Source: Dendrophyllia cribrosa (lineage: Eukaryota > Cnidaria > Anthozoa > Scleractinia > Dendrophylliidae). From it: 64,000 nucleotides of DNA. Location of the stretch: contig JAJLRJ010000001.1 of assembly GCA_024195265.1 (NCBI GenBank), positions 54,623,702-54,687,701 of the forward strand, given 5' to 3'. This document shows positions 35,901-44,564 of the stretch, piece by piece (within the stretch, counting starts at the first letter, position 1; every line of letters starts with the position of its first letter). The translations under genes and the position numbers were made by a program. Under the pieces are notes generated by a model that saw only the letters and a program-made list of their open reading frames with translations, was not told the DNA's origin and did no database searches.

Positions 35901-35954
35901 GGGCTGAAAGAAGTTTTGAAAAATGTCGAGAATGCGTTTTTCCCCTGGAAATAA
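20928..35954 (+). CDS. Alpha-dioxygenase (fatty-acid alpha-oxidising haem peroxidase), copy A, intact
   Basis: Nine exons: 20928-21135, 22627-22872, 23780-23951, 24426-24642, 25106-25286, 27799-27931, 30376-30871, 33386-33675, 35792-35954. All junctions are GT...AG and in phase, giving 701 residues. Alpha-dioxygenases use a haem and a tyrosyl radical to add O2 at the alpha carbon of fatty acids, giving 2-hydroperoxides. The distal haem His motif is HDWFDH (His235). WWDGSQLYGS and EHNAICD follow. EEFVSVYRMHPLLPD carries the catalytic Tyr470 and proximal His473, three residues apart as in plant enzymes. RDRERGIPRFNEFRR is the conserved C-terminal peroxidase motif. Residues 70-152 are an extra Cys-rich module (separate entry); without it the length of about 619 matches plant enzymes. 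ATG 20928 follows an acceptor by 6 bases. The N-terminus is hydrophobic and may bind membrane. AATAAA lies at 36057. Confidence 0.92.
21722..21983 (-). mobile_element. LINE 3' end insertion (CR1/L2-like), unit A only
   Basis: Starts with (TAA)n and, read on the minus strand, ends in GTTCAGTAAAGTTATTATTA, the style of CR1/L2 tails. Unit B lacks it (AAAACAGACCAAACAAAAC is continuous near 51,573), so it inserted after the duplication. It lies in intron 1 of copy A. Confidence 0.55.
22627..22872 (+). other. WSC-like Cys-rich exon 2 of alpha-dioxygenase copy A
   Basis: This exon of 246 nt (82 codons, phase 1-1) encodes LGCSNMKHLPYSLAKKGITT and later VCVQHCKDKKYPYAGFDHCH, RCYCF and SGCSAS. The spacing C...C-x3-C...Y-x-Y-A-G-F...C-x2-C-x-C resembles the WSC module (putative carbohydrate binding), where Cys-x3-Cys and Y-F-G-L...C-x-C are typical. 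It sits between NNLFDG (end of exon 1) and ARTHDGTCND (exon 3), positions that are adjacent in plant alpha-dioxygenases. Because both boundaries are phase 1, the exon can be added or skipped without changing the frame. The WSC assignment is by pattern and needs a profile search. Confidence 0.6.
23003..23055 (-). ncRNA. Hammerhead-ribozyme-like motif (Penelope-type), unit A
   Basis: The minus strand reads CTGAAGATGACC, a loop of about 15 bases, AGGTTGTC, then GAAAC. This gives the CUGANGA and GAAA core elements around a stem II. It is present at the equivalent place in unit B, so it predates the duplication. It lies next to (GTT)n in intron 2. Confidence 0.4.
23063..23616. mobile_element. TTAA-flanked foldback element, intron 2 of copy A
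   Basis: TTAA at 23059-23062 and 23617-23620, with ends AGTGCTACTGCGATCAAA and the exact complement. The two halves are complementary almost throughout, up to a centre of about 60 bases. Unit B has the empty site CATATTAAGGAATTC near 52,952. Short open frames in it are incidental. Confidence 0.85.
25474..27657. mobile_element. 2.2-kb foldback insertion, intron 5 of copy A
   Basis: Unit B lacks the whole segment (ACCAACAGGTTAAAAATTATG near 54,745). The ends carry repeated GTGTCCGTATTA motifs in the same orientation. Internally, 25,638-25,738 and 27,085-27,193 are inverted copies (TTGCGTTACACAAAATATGT and complement), and CATCTGGTGACGGAA near 25,995 pairs with its complement near 26,938. No transposase is recognised, so it is probably non-autonomous. 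Confidence 0.65.
28445..28780. repeat. Local tandem duplication of intron sequence
   Basis: AGAAAGCTAATTGTGTTATG through CCACAGGATGTAGTATAT occurs at about 28,443-28,577 and again at 28,636-28,775. Unit B has one copy. It lies in intron 6 of copy A. Confidence 0.7.
28782..28936. mobile_element. Hairpin element, intron 6 of copy A
   Basis: The left arm (TTGAACTAACGTGAGGTCCG and AATATTGGTC) is complementary to the right arm (GACCAATATT and CGGACCG, CTAGTTCAA), meeting at GCCGAATTC. It is absent from unit B. Confidence 0.65.
29106..29445. mobile_element. TTAA-flanked MITE, family AGGGCCAC
   Basis: TTAA on both sides (29102 and 29446), with ends AGGGCCACCGTCCCGG / CGGGACAGTGTCCCT. It shares internal sequence (GACTGGCAAGTTTGATTTC) with the element at 31,616. 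Its right TTAA is also the left TTAA of the next element. It is non-coding. Confidence 0.8.
29450..30145. mobile_element. TTAA-flanked MITE, family GGTTACAG
   Basis: TTAA at 29446 and 30146, with ends GGTTACAGTGTACCTTC / GAAGGTACACTGTAACC, a perfect 17-bp inverted repeat. It abuts the previous element. Open frames inside are AT-rich and match nothing recognised. Confidence 0.8.
31203..31427. mobile_element. TTAA-flanked MITE, family AGGGGCAG
   Basis: TTAA at 31199 and 31428, with ends AGGGGCAGTATCA / TGATACTGCCCCT. It is non-coding, in intron 7 of copy A, and absent from unit B. Confidence 0.8.
31616..31992. mobile_element. TTAA-flanked MITE, family AGGGCCAC (second copy)
   Basis: TTAA at 31612 and 31993, with ends AGGGCCACTGTTCCGG / CGGGACAGTGGCCCT. 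The interior resembles the element at 29,106. Unit B lacks it; there the flanking CTTTAATACTTTACG is continuous near 56,400. Confidence 0.8.
32038..32489. mobile_element. Foldback element with tRNA-like arms, 13-bp target duplication
   Basis: The element is flanked by identical AATTTTCTTTTCA at 32025-32037 and 32490-32502. Unit B has this sequence once (near 56,440), so it is a clean insertion in intron 7 of copy A. The element is an imperfect palindrome: AACATGATAGAAATAGCATC at one end and its complement at the other. Each arm contains a tRNA-like block followed by a TCATCATTTGGCTGTGTG segment. It looks like two SINE-like units fused head to head. Confidence 0.8.
32079..32149 (-). other. tRNA-like block inside the foldback element
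   Basis: On the minus strand, GTTCCAG pairs with CTGGAAC (7-bp acceptor stem), then TA, a D arm GCTC-AGCGGTA-GAGC, an imperfect anticodon arm with loop CCAGATC, and a T arm containing GGTTCAAAT. This is close to a tRNA of 71 nt with intact A and B boxes, but position 33 is C rather than T and the anticodon stem has a mismatch. A functional tRNA is unlikely. The other arm (about 32,366-32,432, plus) is more decayed. Confidence 0.5.
34155..35755. repeat. 51-bp minisatellite, about 31 copies, last intron of copy A
   Basis: Unit: TAGTAAATTTAGGACAGATG, then TACAAAGAGATCGTATGC, then TGATTGGATGTTA. Some copies are 48 bp (GTTGCTG variant) and others carry a small TTAATAG insertion. Because 51 is a multiple of three, long frames with a 17-residue period are open on both strands, but there is no start, no splice fit and no composition bias to suggest a protein. 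Unit B lacks the array and has other DNA there, while the sequence right after it (TAGTAAATGGTTGTGAAG) is shared. Confidence 0.95.
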
Positions 35955-38509
35955 TTTCGATTTAATTTAGTTGTGAAAATATTCCTTGAGCTTGAATGTA
36001 CTATTGATTGGTGGTTGACAAATTTAATTCATTATACCGGGTTGAGTAGAGAAGCAAATAAAACGGATTGCCTATTATAAATTGTGTTGATGTATCTGGA
36101 CTATCTTCTTGTATCTCCTTCTATAAAAAATATTTAATAAAATGCCGTAATTGATCGCGGTTTAGTCAAGAAAATCTCGAGAGAAAGAATGATTTAGAAA
36201 AACAGCTAAAGGAAGTCTAACATGATTAATTACGCCCAACCGGCTGTGATTTGACGTCATCATGTCAAGCCACAGAACCAAAAGACGAGTTTTTCTATTC
36301 GTAGCGAGAAGCAGAAACGAGAACAAGATAAAAGGTATTCGTTTCCGTGACGTTCGAGACGTCGAGATTCTTGTTGCGTAATCTCTCTCTTTCTCAGGTG
36401 AAAAATACCGAACTATTCTTGTAGTGAAAAAACTATTGATGTCTTTTGCAGACCATGATAGCCATAATCACCCAAACAAGGAAAACGGCAGGATAACCCA
36501 CATTCCGCGTGGAAACTTCAAAGCATAGTTATTTATCCTTCCTTTTTTCGAACAACTTTGGCACAATTGACTTATAATTAAAAAACTAGTTGTGTTGGTT
36601 TGTCAGGGAACTTTCTCATCCCATGCAACCGAACGACGTCATGCAGACAACGTCGCCTTTTAAAAACTAGATGGAGTATCCATGCTGGATTAATATATGC
36701 AACAGAGCCAAAAGACCAGGCAAGAGAGACAGCGCCAGGTTAGAAGTTGTCAAACGTGATTCTACCAACTTTAAATCTACATCGCCTCTCTTTAATGTAG
36801 GAAATGAACAATGGATGGCCTTCGTTCAAGTCGTCAGATGTGGTATACTCTCATTTCCAACGGAATTTCCAGGGCCTGAAAAATTCCGTCGAAAAACTAA
36901 ATGTTGCGTTCTTTCTCGCAACGTTTGGAATAGAGTCAGAATTAGCGCAAGGTCGCGTACCGCTACTAGTAGAAAGATGCAAATAATAGGTTCATTTTTC
37001 GTTTGGGATGTTTCTACCACTTTTCAAGAAATTTAGCTAAAACATTTTCCTGTGTTGGTGAACAAAATAATTATTTACATTTACGTTTAAACGGAAAAAT
37101 TCCAAACTTTTTGGTGAATGATAAACAACCTTTTAACTTAGTAAATTCGAGATTTTATCTTTGTTCTCCATCCTCCTGTCCAAAGAATTGTGGAACTATT
37201 TTTGCCCTTTTAAAAGGTCTAGGCATCTCCTCGACCCTTTTGAGCCGCCATAAGTTCTTTTGTCGTTTATCTCTCGATCGACATAACATCGCTATGGCAG
37301 GAGCCGCCAATGTCTGTTTATATTTAAGATTTTTAATAGTTTGTCCTTCATTTTTCCATCAACTATGACACAACTAACAAGACAAACTGGTTGTGTCTGT
37401 CTGGAGAATTTTCTTATGCCAAGATGCAAACGATGACGTCATGCAGGCAACATGATCATTAGGCGGAGTACAGCAGAGCTATAATACCAAACAAGAAAGG
37501 CAGCCAGGCTAGAGAAGTGTCAAAAGTGATTCTACCAACTTTAAATCCACATCGCCTCTCTTTGGCGTAGGAAATGAACAGGGTGATGTTGCGAAGATCT
37601 TTAAACGGTTGGCCTTCATTCCAGTCGTCAGATGTAGTGCAGTTATTCGTAGATACCTTCAAAACAAACGAGAAGAAGGACAAATATTACAAGCGCAAAA
37701 CGTTTAGCTTATGCACAGGCTCCTTTTAGGGGAGAGGGGGGATTGGGTTAAAAGAAATCGGCGAGCGGAGCGAACCGAGCGCAGTTTGGGGAGGGGACGG
37801 CTGAGATGACGGCGGAGCATGTGGACTTTCTTTTGATACCGCCGATGCTGATTTCCCTTTCGTAGACGGTCGATGCCATTTTTAACGGTCGATGCCATCA
37901 TTAACATTCATTTGTAACCAAGCCTTTTGTTATGGTCGATGCCATTTCTCTAAAATTTTATGCCTGGATTGGGTCGAAAGTAGCCTGTCATTGTTAGATA
38001 AAATTGGGCCAAGGTAAAGCGATTTTTTGACCTTTAGACGATTATTGTATGTTCTAAATATTTCATGGCTTTTATGTTAGTGAGAGAAAAAACCTACCGA
38101 GTGCCAAGCAACAGGCGGTAAAGATGTGACAAATATTGAGCGATACCCACTGTAAGAAGAAAAATGTTATAAATCCAGCAGGATTAAATATGTTGCAAAA
38201 CAAATTGTCAGACAGCGACAAAGCAGAAATGTCAATTTGGTAGCACAAGACCACTGAAATTGTCCACAACACGTTCGTGATCAGGAAAGAGAGAAATAAT
38301 ATGAACATGTCACCCTTATCAATGTCCCTTGGCTGTGATGGAGTCAACAATACCAACGTTTTGCATTTCCCTGCCACACAACAACCAATGAAAACGAGAC
38401 ACGAGAGGATAGATGCCATAGCTAATGTAACAATGGCGATGTATTCAATTTTTAAACTGTGACATCTCCGCTTTTCAGACTCTGTAAAATTACAGTAGTT
38501 GGGTTTAGT

Positions 38510-40756
38510 GAGGGTCCCCAATAGGTTTTTCGGGATTCGGGATTTGGTCTATTTTACGGCCGGGATTCGGGATTTTGGAAGAAAAGGGGTGCGAGATTCG
38601 GGATTGCAATTTTGAACGGGACGCGGGATTTCGCGATATTACGAAGCGGGATTCGGGAAATGTTACTTTAAAGAAGCGAGATCTGGGAAGCCTTGTCAAG
38701 TTTTGTGACAGAAATGTGCAAAGAAAATCCATCAAATCAAGCTCTCATGTTCGTAAACGTCGGAAATAGCCCTATCAGACCTATCAGACCTATCACGCGG
38801 CCGGCTATTGTGACCCCTATGGCGATCTGTGGTATGTTTTTGTGAACCTTGGCCGTAACAAGATGCTTTGGATCCATTTTCACAAGGGACTCTTTGTGAC
38901 CTTTGTTATTTTTTGACCGGAAGTGTGACGTGGAAGAGGCCAGAGAGGTCAAGCTAGAGAGCGATACAATCTGAATCTAACGGTAGTTTTTAAAAACGCG
39001 CGTTTGTATAGTACGTATAGCGCTGTCGGTTTACACAGACAGCGATGATCCCGACATACATGACATTATTAGTTGTGTGGCTCTCTTTTATGAGAAGGGC
39101 AAGAGCGAAAGTTCCTTTTCACGAAAGGAGAAATTTCGTCTCAACATCCATCCCACGGAAGGTGAAGTCATTGAAGACCGTAAAGGAGAAAGTTTGGTAA
39201 GTTCTGGTTTTTGTAGTAGATTTCAGAACCTTGCTATTACTCATTTCATCGGGACCATATTCAGTGCCTTGATCAAAATGACGACAGAGATAAATGGTCA
39301 AATAAATAGCACAGTGAAGACAGCGAATAGACCGAATAGTCGACCTTTTTAAAGTAAATGCTGCATGTTGTCGAGGGTGCAAAACATGCGCGAAATACGG
39401 AATTCCGCACAACTTCAATTCTTAAAAATCTATGAATTGTAAACTTAAGACACAAGGCCAAAGAGTTTACCGATCCAATTTGAAGTGTGTAACTGTGTTT
39501 CTGTCGGACACTCCTATTATGCAGCCTTTGCCACCTGCACCGATGGCACCACAGTGCATGCAGAGCATGAGGGACTGGACGCAAACGTTTGGTGCAGCAC
39601 TGCGTCAGCGCTCCGTCAGACAAGAGACATCGCCCGGGGGGTACTCCCCTATATAAGCTATATAGGTATGTGCGGCCCCAAAAGGTATGGTTTTTGAGCC
39701 GTTTTGGTCTGAAAACGGGTATAGATTTTGACCATTATGGTCTGAAATCGGGTATGGTTTTCAAGGGAACCACGAGAGCGGATAAAAGTATTCACGGTCG
39801 TTTCAACTCCAAATGAATAAGAGAGAAAGAGAAAAATAACCGAAATATATCATTCTAGATGAATTTCAACAAATCTTTTATTGGCGTTCTAACCTAAGCG
39901 GTCTGAAAACTGGTATGGATTTTAGAGGCCAGTTCTGAAAACGGGTGTGCAGGAAAATAGCATGTAAAGGTCTGAAATAGAGTCAGGATTTGGAGAACCG
40001 GGCGGCACACCCCCACCAAAAATTCGAAGGAGTACCCCCCCCCCCCCCCCCCCCACCCTGGCCCCGGAGGGAGACAACGATGGCATGCAAGAGCCGGAAC
40101 CCTGCCTTCCTACCTATACCAGAGAGAAATCCAAACAGGCGAATCGGTTTCCCTAAAAACCCTCTATAACTGAAGACTGAGGAAGAACAACAGGGAAACA
40201 CAGACGAAACAGAGGAAGAAGGTGGTACTTTAGAGTGCGATTCTGATGGCAGCGATGAAGATTTCGAGTAAGACGACGAGGCCGACAATGATCCATCGTT
40301 GGATCGAGAGGCCAATTTTCTCGATCCTCGGAAAGGTTTCACGGTTCGGAAGAACTATTCGTTTCAATAATAGAATTATATTTTGATTGTTGTGATTTAC
40401 TTTATTAATTTTAGAGCCGAAATGACACTTAAGTTACACCAGGGTCGATTATTATTTTCAGTCCATTAGGATCCATTAGGAACACTGAATCATACTGCAT
40501 TTTGGTTCGAGATGATCATGTTGTGATCGCTGAAATAGCTTGTACATGAGAAAGATATAATGAAGCCCTGTTAACAACACTTCTTCAGCATTAACTTGAG
40601 ACGGTGACTTTTGGACACTATGTATGCCGTGAGGTGAGGGACTTAAACTTTTTTTCACCGGGATCGGGATTGACCGATAAAAACCGTCGGGATTACGGGA
40701 TTGAGGGAAAATTTCGGTCGGGATGTCGGGATTGAAGAACACTATTGGGGACCCTC
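38510..40756. mobile_element. 2.25-kb DNA transposon inside a coding exon, 6-bp target duplication
   Basis: The ends are a perfect 15-bp inverted repeat (GAGGGTCCCCAATAG / CTATTGGGGACCCTC) with TTTAGT at 38504-38509 and 40757-40762. Subterminal CGGGATT repeats occur at both ends (38,525-38,690 and 40,650-40,735). Inside are decayed ORF pieces (an acidic stretch with CDSDGSDEDFE then DPSLDREANFL near 40,230-40,330; KEKFRLNIHPTEGEVIEDRK near 39,130-39,190) and a nested element ending in GGGGTACTCC and a C-run (about 39,638-40,055). A hAT-like or similar cut-and-paste element is possible; no transposase core is recognised. Confidence 0.75.
40037..40054. repeat. Poly-C run
   Basis: An uninterrupted C homopolymer at the end of the nested GGGGTACTCC element. 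A similar run lies at about 48,269-48,287 in unit B. Confidence 0.9.
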
Positions 40757-41110
40757 TTTAGTGCACAGTAGAGACCCACAATATGGCATGACAAAGATGT
40801 GGTAAAAACAAACGATGCCAAGTAAAACACGGGGGATGTTGTTCCACGCTTGATATCCCCATAAACCAAGCAAACAGAAGCAAACTTTGAATGCAGCCAG
40901 CATAAACCTAATACATCTACTGGACTGTTGTGTTTCTCGTCCAACCCGAAGCGTTTCGAACGACGGCGATGTGGGACGGAGAAGTGGTTCTGTTTCACTA
41001 TCGGCCGATTCGCTATGAATTTCATATAATATAACAAGACCTTCGTCTTCCATCGTAGGCTGAAAAGCGTCGTCGTCAGTGTTCAACTCACCAAGTATCT
41101 TGAATCAGAA

Positions 41111-42318
41111 CATTCTCGTCCCCAGAGCCTTCGTTTCGTTTGGTCAGCGGAAAAAACGAAGGGCTCTGGTAACAGTGCCTTCCGGATGTTGTAAAATCCA
41201 CGACATCCGTTAACGCATGCCTAATGCATTAATGTACTATTGCGCTTGCTCAATGCCAGAAACCGGAAATAAAAAAACCTTTCGCGTGTGCATTCTCGTC
41301 CCCAGAGCCCTCGTTTCGTTTGGTTGAACTCTGGAGACGAGAATGTTGTGTGTGTGGAATGGCGTTCGAAAGGACTGAAGACTTAACAATTACAGGAAAG
41401 CATCGCGCTAAAAAGGAAAGAAGAAAAACTTTACGTGCTGCTGTTATTTAGAAGAAAGATTGTCTTTGTATTTTGCCTACTGGTTTTAGAAATTCCTCGA
41501 TAAGTCAACCGATTTCTTTCGTTTAGGAGCTGTGTATTTATCGTTTCGCCACTGAACGTACGCTATCATATCCGACCAAATCAGTTGATGGGACTGATGG
41601 GACAGCTAAGTTTGTTGATGGACACGCTGCGGTCATTGATTAGGCTTATTTCATCGAACAGTGGTAAGAAATATCGAGGAATTTTTGTTTTGCATTCGTT
41701 TCATGCTATTTTTATTGGGCTTCGAGTGACCTTCGTTTCCCTAGATTTGTATTTCAAGTTGTAGCAAAGAGTACTACCTAATAAAGAAAATATAACTTGC
41801 TTACGAGAGTGCTGGTAGCGTTGTTGTTGTTGTTATTTAAAATGGGTAACCTAATGGAAATATTTCTTTTCACCCTTGGGCTTTCTTCAAGATTTCTGCC
41901 TCTCCTTTAATTAATAGTAATACTCGTACCTGCTGTTGCAAGCAACATACTTCTTTAATATTCGTGGCCGCTTAAAGCTTCGTCTTCCAAGACACATACT
42001 GATTATTTTCGGAAACGAATCGCTCATATTTAGCGACAATCAGCAGCCGTATCTTTACCTGCTAAACCAAACAAAACTGGGTGACATTGGTCGTTGAATG
42101 CGTTGAAAATAAAACGTTGGTTTTGTTGATGTAGTCATAGGACTTCAACATTTGAAATTCAACCGGAAGTAAAACCTTATGCGTAGAGGCGTAAAATTTT
42201 TTACCTTGTTGCGCATTCATTTTTAAACGGCCAATCAAAAAATTCAAATTTTTGTCCGTTACCAGAGCTACACGAGACGCAATTTAAAAACAACCGTGGA
42301 GCTCTGGGGACGAGAATG
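41111..42318. mobile_element. Mutator-like non-autonomous element, 9-bp target duplication
   Basis: An 18-bp perfect terminal inverted repeat (CATTCTCGTCCCCAGAGC and complement) is flanked by GAATCAGAA at 41102-41110 and 42319-42327. A 9-bp duplication is typical of Mutator-like elements. A second, internal end sequence occurs at about 41,290-41,346 with a partial inverted partner, so a smaller related element may be nested. It lies just upstream of the first recognised exon of the minus-strand membrane-protein gene. No transposase is seen. Confidence 0.75.
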
Positions 42319-42329
42319 GAATCAGAATC

Positions 42330-43440
42330 ACTTTCGGCCTACGTCACGCATGCGTGCGCCCTGAAGTAATCAAATTTCAAGGATACCTGAATCTCGAGGG
42401 ATGATGTCCTTGGTATGTTTCTTAAGTAAATTGACAAAAATGTCTAGTTACATGTCTCAAGAGCAGATCCAAGAATGTTTCTAGAACTGAACTCCGCGAC
42501 CAGTAAGTGGAGGGCTGGACTCTGCAGGTTCAGGTAACTACGTCCATACCGTCGCTCCGAAAATTGATTATCAAAAAGTTTTAGTGTGCTCATTCTATTA
42601 TAGATAATAACATCCTGTCATACGATACGACAATCATATGATCCGAAAACAATATTCATTTCCAAGGGACTTTTTTATATAACCAACTTCCTGTCACATG
42701 AATACGTTTCTAACCGTTGGGGGTATTCTTGGCTGACATATCATGTCATATCAACTGAAAGTCAGAAGTATTAAAAAACAGATTTCGATTCCAAAATGTG
42801 TATGGAATTGTAGAGAGTTTAAAACTACACTTCTGGGCCAAATTTTGAAGCGCCAGAGCATTTTGTTCAAGAGTTATAGGCGAACGAGTATTGGTCATTT
42901 TTAGTAAAAATATATGGAGCGGCCAATGTGTGAGGAAAAGAACGAACGCTGTCAAAAATTGTGGCTATTTCCCAGCATGCAGTGCGGTAGTGATGTTGAA
43001 AATCGAGGCAAGGTCAGTATGCACTAGAACGAGAGGCTGTAGCTCGGCCCGAGCAACGAATAAGAGCAAAAAAATTCACTGCTAAGCTAGGACTAGGACT
43101 GAATTTTGCTGTGAATGTTGACTTTTGAGTTTGCCACGATGATTTGAATAAAAAAAAACTAAAGGAAAAATCGTGATTTTTGTTGTTTTTCTATGACGTT
43201 AAAAACGGTCATTTTTGTTATTGTCCAAATTCAAACGCTGATATTCTGCAAAAATCGCTGACTTTTTTGTGTTTATTGGGTATCTCAATTTGAGGGACTT
43301 TCTAGTCAATGCTCACAACTGCTAGTTAAGGCAATGTTCGCACGATTGAGAAAATTGTAATTTTTTAAAGCAGTGGAGTCTTGTACGAGCGGTTTCGGGC
43401 GGTTAAGGTGTCAATGGGTTAAGGGGGATCAGACATTTTG
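42330..43440. other. Spacer without recognised gene
   Basis: AT-rich sequence with short frames only. No domain, exon or strong repeat was recognised. Confidence 0.4.
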
Positions 43441-43445
43441 AATAC

Positions 43446-44558
43446 ACTTCTGGGCCCAGTTGTTCGAAAGCCGGTTTACGCTAACCCACCCGTCCTAGCT
43501 TACAAACGAAGCCCTAACCTACGTGATCTATTAGTAAAAACCAAATTGCGTGACCGCACCAAACTTCAAGAAAAAACACCATCTGGCATTTATAAATGTA
43601 AACATCCACGCTGCCTCACCTGCCCATTCATACAAGAAGGTCAAATTAAATACACTTCCTCTGCAACAAAGGAAGAACGACATATCAATGACACTTTAAA
43701 TTTTAAATCTAAAAACTTAATCTACTTAATTGTATGTAAAAAATGCGCTAAACAGTACATTGGGGAAACCAAACGCCAATTGAATGAACGCTTTGGAGAA
43801 CATCGCCGCTCCATCCTCAATCACCACCATCTTATCAATCCTACTCCTGTTTCAATACATTTTAACCAACCTAGCCACTCTATCAACGACATCCTCCTCA
43901 TTCCCTTGGAACTCATCCACAACAACCGCGACTCAGTCAGAAAGGCACACGAGGCCCATCATATAGATAAAGCGATGACACTTGATCCTCATGGTATAAA
44001 TAGACGTGATGAACTTAATTAGTGACATTTAGCTTATTTCTTCAGTTACCAATCATTTTCTGTTATTCTGTTGTATGTCATATTTCAAATGATTTATATG
44101 TAACGGTCATTTTATTTTTGTATTCATTTTTGTTTTTTAGCCCCCGTAGGTTTGTTTTGCAAACCGAAATATCGCGCAAATATATTCAACTGTTTGTTTT
44201 TTATTTCACTTCTGTCTCTATTTTTTTTTTCTTACCGTAAGGATCAGTTTGCCGTTTTTACCTTTACTATTTCAAGATTTTTACTGATCCAGGTCTACGA
44301 TAGATCCGGTACTCTTCATTGGTTTGTCGTTGTGGTTTTACCGTTATTATAGTTTTTAAAACTTAACCGAGGATTGAATTTCTCGTAGAAGTGTTTTGAA
44401 AAGCTAATCTATAAGGTACATGCGAAGACAAGTCAGAAATGAAGTTAAAGGGCAAAAATACTTTGAAAAAATCTCCACTGATTTATTATTTAACTGGAAT
44501 CAAAATTGATGCTAACCCTGGGTTAGCTTAACCGCGCTTTGAACAACCCAGCCCTGAT
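43446..44558. mobile_element. Inverted-repeat-bounded segment holding the Penelope fragment
   Basis: CTGGGCCCAGTTGTTCGAAA near 43,447 and its imperfect complement, CTTTGAACAACCCAG, near 44,536 frame the GIY-YIG ORF and its tail. GATCAG...TGAATAC lies just outside both ends. Either a TIR transposon carries the fragment or the retroelement landed inside one. Confidence 0.4.
43465..44022 (+). pseudogene. Penelope-like element C-terminus with GIY-YIG domain
   Basis: About 185 codons are open to TAG at 44022. RSPNLRDLLVKTKL marks the region after the reverse transcriptase thumb. CKHPRCLTCPFI is a Cys motif typical of this family. NLIYLIVCKKCAKQYIGETK and RQLNERFGEHR form the GIY-YIG nuclease core, and HHIDKAMTLDPHGINRRDEL is the usual C-terminus. 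There is no ATG and no reverse transcriptase upstream, so it is 5' truncated. It belongs to a different subfamily from the fragment at 8693. Confidence 0.8.
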
Positions 44559-44564
44559 TTTTTT

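Larger units (their letters stand above)
14120..38030. repeat. Segmental duplication, unit A
   Basis: From AACATACGGCGAATAAATTT near 14,125 to about 38,030, the sequence aligns by eye, in order, with 45,871-61,022. The shared region includes upstream DNA, all nine alpha-dioxygenase exons, and terminal exons of the minus-strand membrane-protein gene. Unit A is about 8.8 kb longer. The excess is accounted for by a TTAA element at 19,106, a LINE tail near 21,722, foldback elements at 23,063, 25,474, 28,450-30,290, 31,086-31,996 and 32,038, and the minisatellite at 34,155. An assembly artefact (two haplotypes placed in tandem) is an alternative explanation. Confidence 0.85.
36420..41053 (-). pseudogene. 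Multi-pass membrane protein gene, disrupted copy at unit A
   Basis: The minus-strand coding exon starts at ATG 41053 (just after acceptor-like TTTTCAG) and runs to 38098, where a GTAGGT donor follows, but it is split by a transposon at 38510-40756. Leaving out the element and one 6-bp duplication, 41053-40757 and 38503-38098 are in one frame: 234 residues with an acidic, Ser-rich N-terminus and about five hydrophobic helices. Terminal-type exons follow at about 37,660-37,455, 36,850-36,665 and 36,515-36,425. The first has a 5-base deletion and the last an 8-base insertion relative to unit B, both breaking the frame. The family is not recognised; a chemoreceptor-like protein is only a guess. 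The 3' end faces the dioxygenase gene. Confidence 0.6.

Noticed and set aside
37003..37368. 121-codon plus-strand frame, partly conserved at 60,029-60,307
   Set aside because: Conservation is explained by the segmental duplication. In unit B it is shorter, and no domain or splice context supports coding.
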